This document shows, one piece after another, positions 4,832 to 5,599 of a DNA stretch of 5,599 nucleotides. Source of the DNA: Frankiaceae bacterium (GTDB taxonomy: Bacteria > Actinomycetota > Actinomycetes > Frankiales > Frankiaceae); assembly GCA_030840885.1 (NCBI GenBank), contig JAVEDQ010000310.1:1-5599 (forward strand), read 5' to 3'. Within the stretch, counting starts at the first letter, position 1; each line of letters opens with the position of its first letter. The position numbers and the translations under genes are program-made. The notes under the pieces are model-generated. The model searched no databases. It saw only the letters and a program-made list of their open reading frames with translations, and was not told the DNA's origin.

Positions 4832-5599
4832 TCAACTCCGGGCGGACCACGTCCAGTTGGTGACGGCGGGATCGTCCTCCCCGTGCTCGCGCGTGTAGGC
4901 GCGGGCGGCGAGGCGGGCGTCGGCCATGCGCTGGCGGAGAACCGCGGCGCGGCTGCCGAGCGACGGCACCCGGTCGATGACGTCCATCACGAGCCGGAAG
5001 CGATCGAGGTCGTTGAGCATCACCATGTCGAACGGCGTCGTCGTGGTGCCCTCCTCCTTGTAGCCACGCACGTGAATGTCCGCGTGATTGTTCCGGCGGT
5101 ACGTCAGCCGGTGGATCAAGGACGGGTAGCCGTGGTAGGCGAAGATCACCGGCTTGTCGGTCGTGAACAATGCGTCGAAGTCCCGGTCGGACAACCCGTG
5201 CGGGTGCTCGGTGTCCGGTTCGAGGCGCATCAGGTCCACGACGTTGACGAAGCGGAGCTTGAGCTCGGGGAGGTGGGTCCGCAGCAGGTCGGCGGCGGCG
5301 AGGGCCTCCAGCGTCGGGACGTCGCCGGCGCAGGCCAGCACGACGTCCGGTTCCTCGTTTGTGGTCCCGGCCCACGGCCAGATGCCGAGCCCGCGGGTGC
5401 AGTGCGCGAAGGCCTCGTCCATGGTCAGGTAGGTCAGCGCCGGCTGTTTGCCGGCCACGATGACGTTGACGTAGTGCCGGCTCCGGAGGCAGTGGTCGGC
5501 CACCGACAGCAGCGTGTTCGTGTCCGGCGGCAGGTAGACGCGGACGACCTCGGCCTTCTTGTTGACCACATGGTCGATGAACCCGGGGTCCTGATGGGA
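4832..5599 (-). CDS. xfp: Xylulose-5-phosphate/fructose-6-phosphate phosphoketolase, C-terminal third (partial)
   Basis: The frame is open to the window edge, so the start lies outside; the full family protein is about 790-830 aa and 255 residues are seen. The enzyme is thiamine-diphosphate dependent and splits xylulose 5-phosphate (or fructose 6-phosphate) with phosphate into acetyl phosphate plus glyceraldehyde 3-phosphate (or erythrose 4-phosphate). The visible part opens with [20 protein letters not shown] (1-20); His2 probably corresponds to active-site His553 of the bifidobacterial enzyme. It continues with [11 protein letters not shown] (21-31), the C-terminal domain with [18 protein letters not shown] (90-107) and [12 protein letters not shown] (115-126), [17 protein letters not shown] (153-169), [17 protein letters not shown] (176-192) and the terminal VTNWTW (246-251). 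All conserved blocks look intact. The acetate kinase start follows one base after its stop, giving a phosphoketolase-kinase operon. Confidence 0.95.
   Translation of the reverse strand, partial: SHQDPGFIDHVVNKKAEVVRVYLPPDTNTLLSVADHCLRSRHYVNVIVAGKQPALTYLTMDEAFAHCTRGLGIWPWAGTTNEEPDVVLACAGDVPTLEALAAADLLRTHLPELKLRFVNVVDLMRLEPDTEHPHGLSDRDFDALFTTDKPVIFAYHGYPSLIHRLTYRRNNHADIHVRGYKEEGTTTTPFDMVMLNDLDRFRLVMDVIDRVPSLGSRAAVLRQRMADARLAARAYTREHGEDDPAVTNWTWSARS

Overview
The window is very GC-rich. Its real genes use codons that nearly always end in G or C, and it carries typical actinobacterial families: a short DUF7455-like zinc-ribbon protein, a RodZ-type HTH protein, a DUF6544-like protein and a phosphoketolase/acetate kinase pair. 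A high-GC actinomycete chromosome is the best guess. I cannot name the genus.

Left part, plus strand (1-2274): the last 34 codons of a LuxR-type transcriptional regulator are followed by a 147-base gap with a small inverted repeat. Then comes a three-gene run in one direction: a 129-aa protein of unknown function (255-644), a 94-aa DUF7455-like CxxC...CxHH protein whose start overlaps the previous stop by one base (644-928), and a 440-aa CPA1/NhaP-type cation:proton antiporter (952-2274). Tight spacing suggests one transcript, with the antiporter as its recognisable output (pH, sodium or potassium homeostasis).

Middle (2237-2950): the antiporter converges on minus-strand sequence. A frame ending at 2237 has strongly biased third positions and looks like the C-terminal end of a membrane protein (DUF2254-like is my best guess) with its 5' part missing. 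It is probably a gene remnant. Directly upstream lies a 122-aa HTH protein with a RodZ-type cytoplasmic domain but no membrane segment. A promoter-like pair and a 7-bp inverted repeat lie ahead of it.

Right part, minus strand (2951-5599): a tight operon reads right to left. It holds the C-terminal 255 residues of a xylulose-5-phosphate/fructose-6-phosphate phosphoketolase (5' part outside the window), acetate kinase one base after its stop, and a 255-aa DUF6544-like protein whose GTG start overlaps the kinase stop in GTGA. The first two make the phosphoketolase bypass: sugar phosphate to acetyl phosphate, then acetate plus ATP. The role of the third is unknown.

I see no mobile element, RNA gene, CRISPR array or convincing rho-independent terminator. 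The window is mostly ordinary metabolic and transport genes. The most interesting points are the remnant/HTH junction, the coupling of the DUF6544-like gene to acetate kinase, and a substituted active-site asparagine in the kinase.
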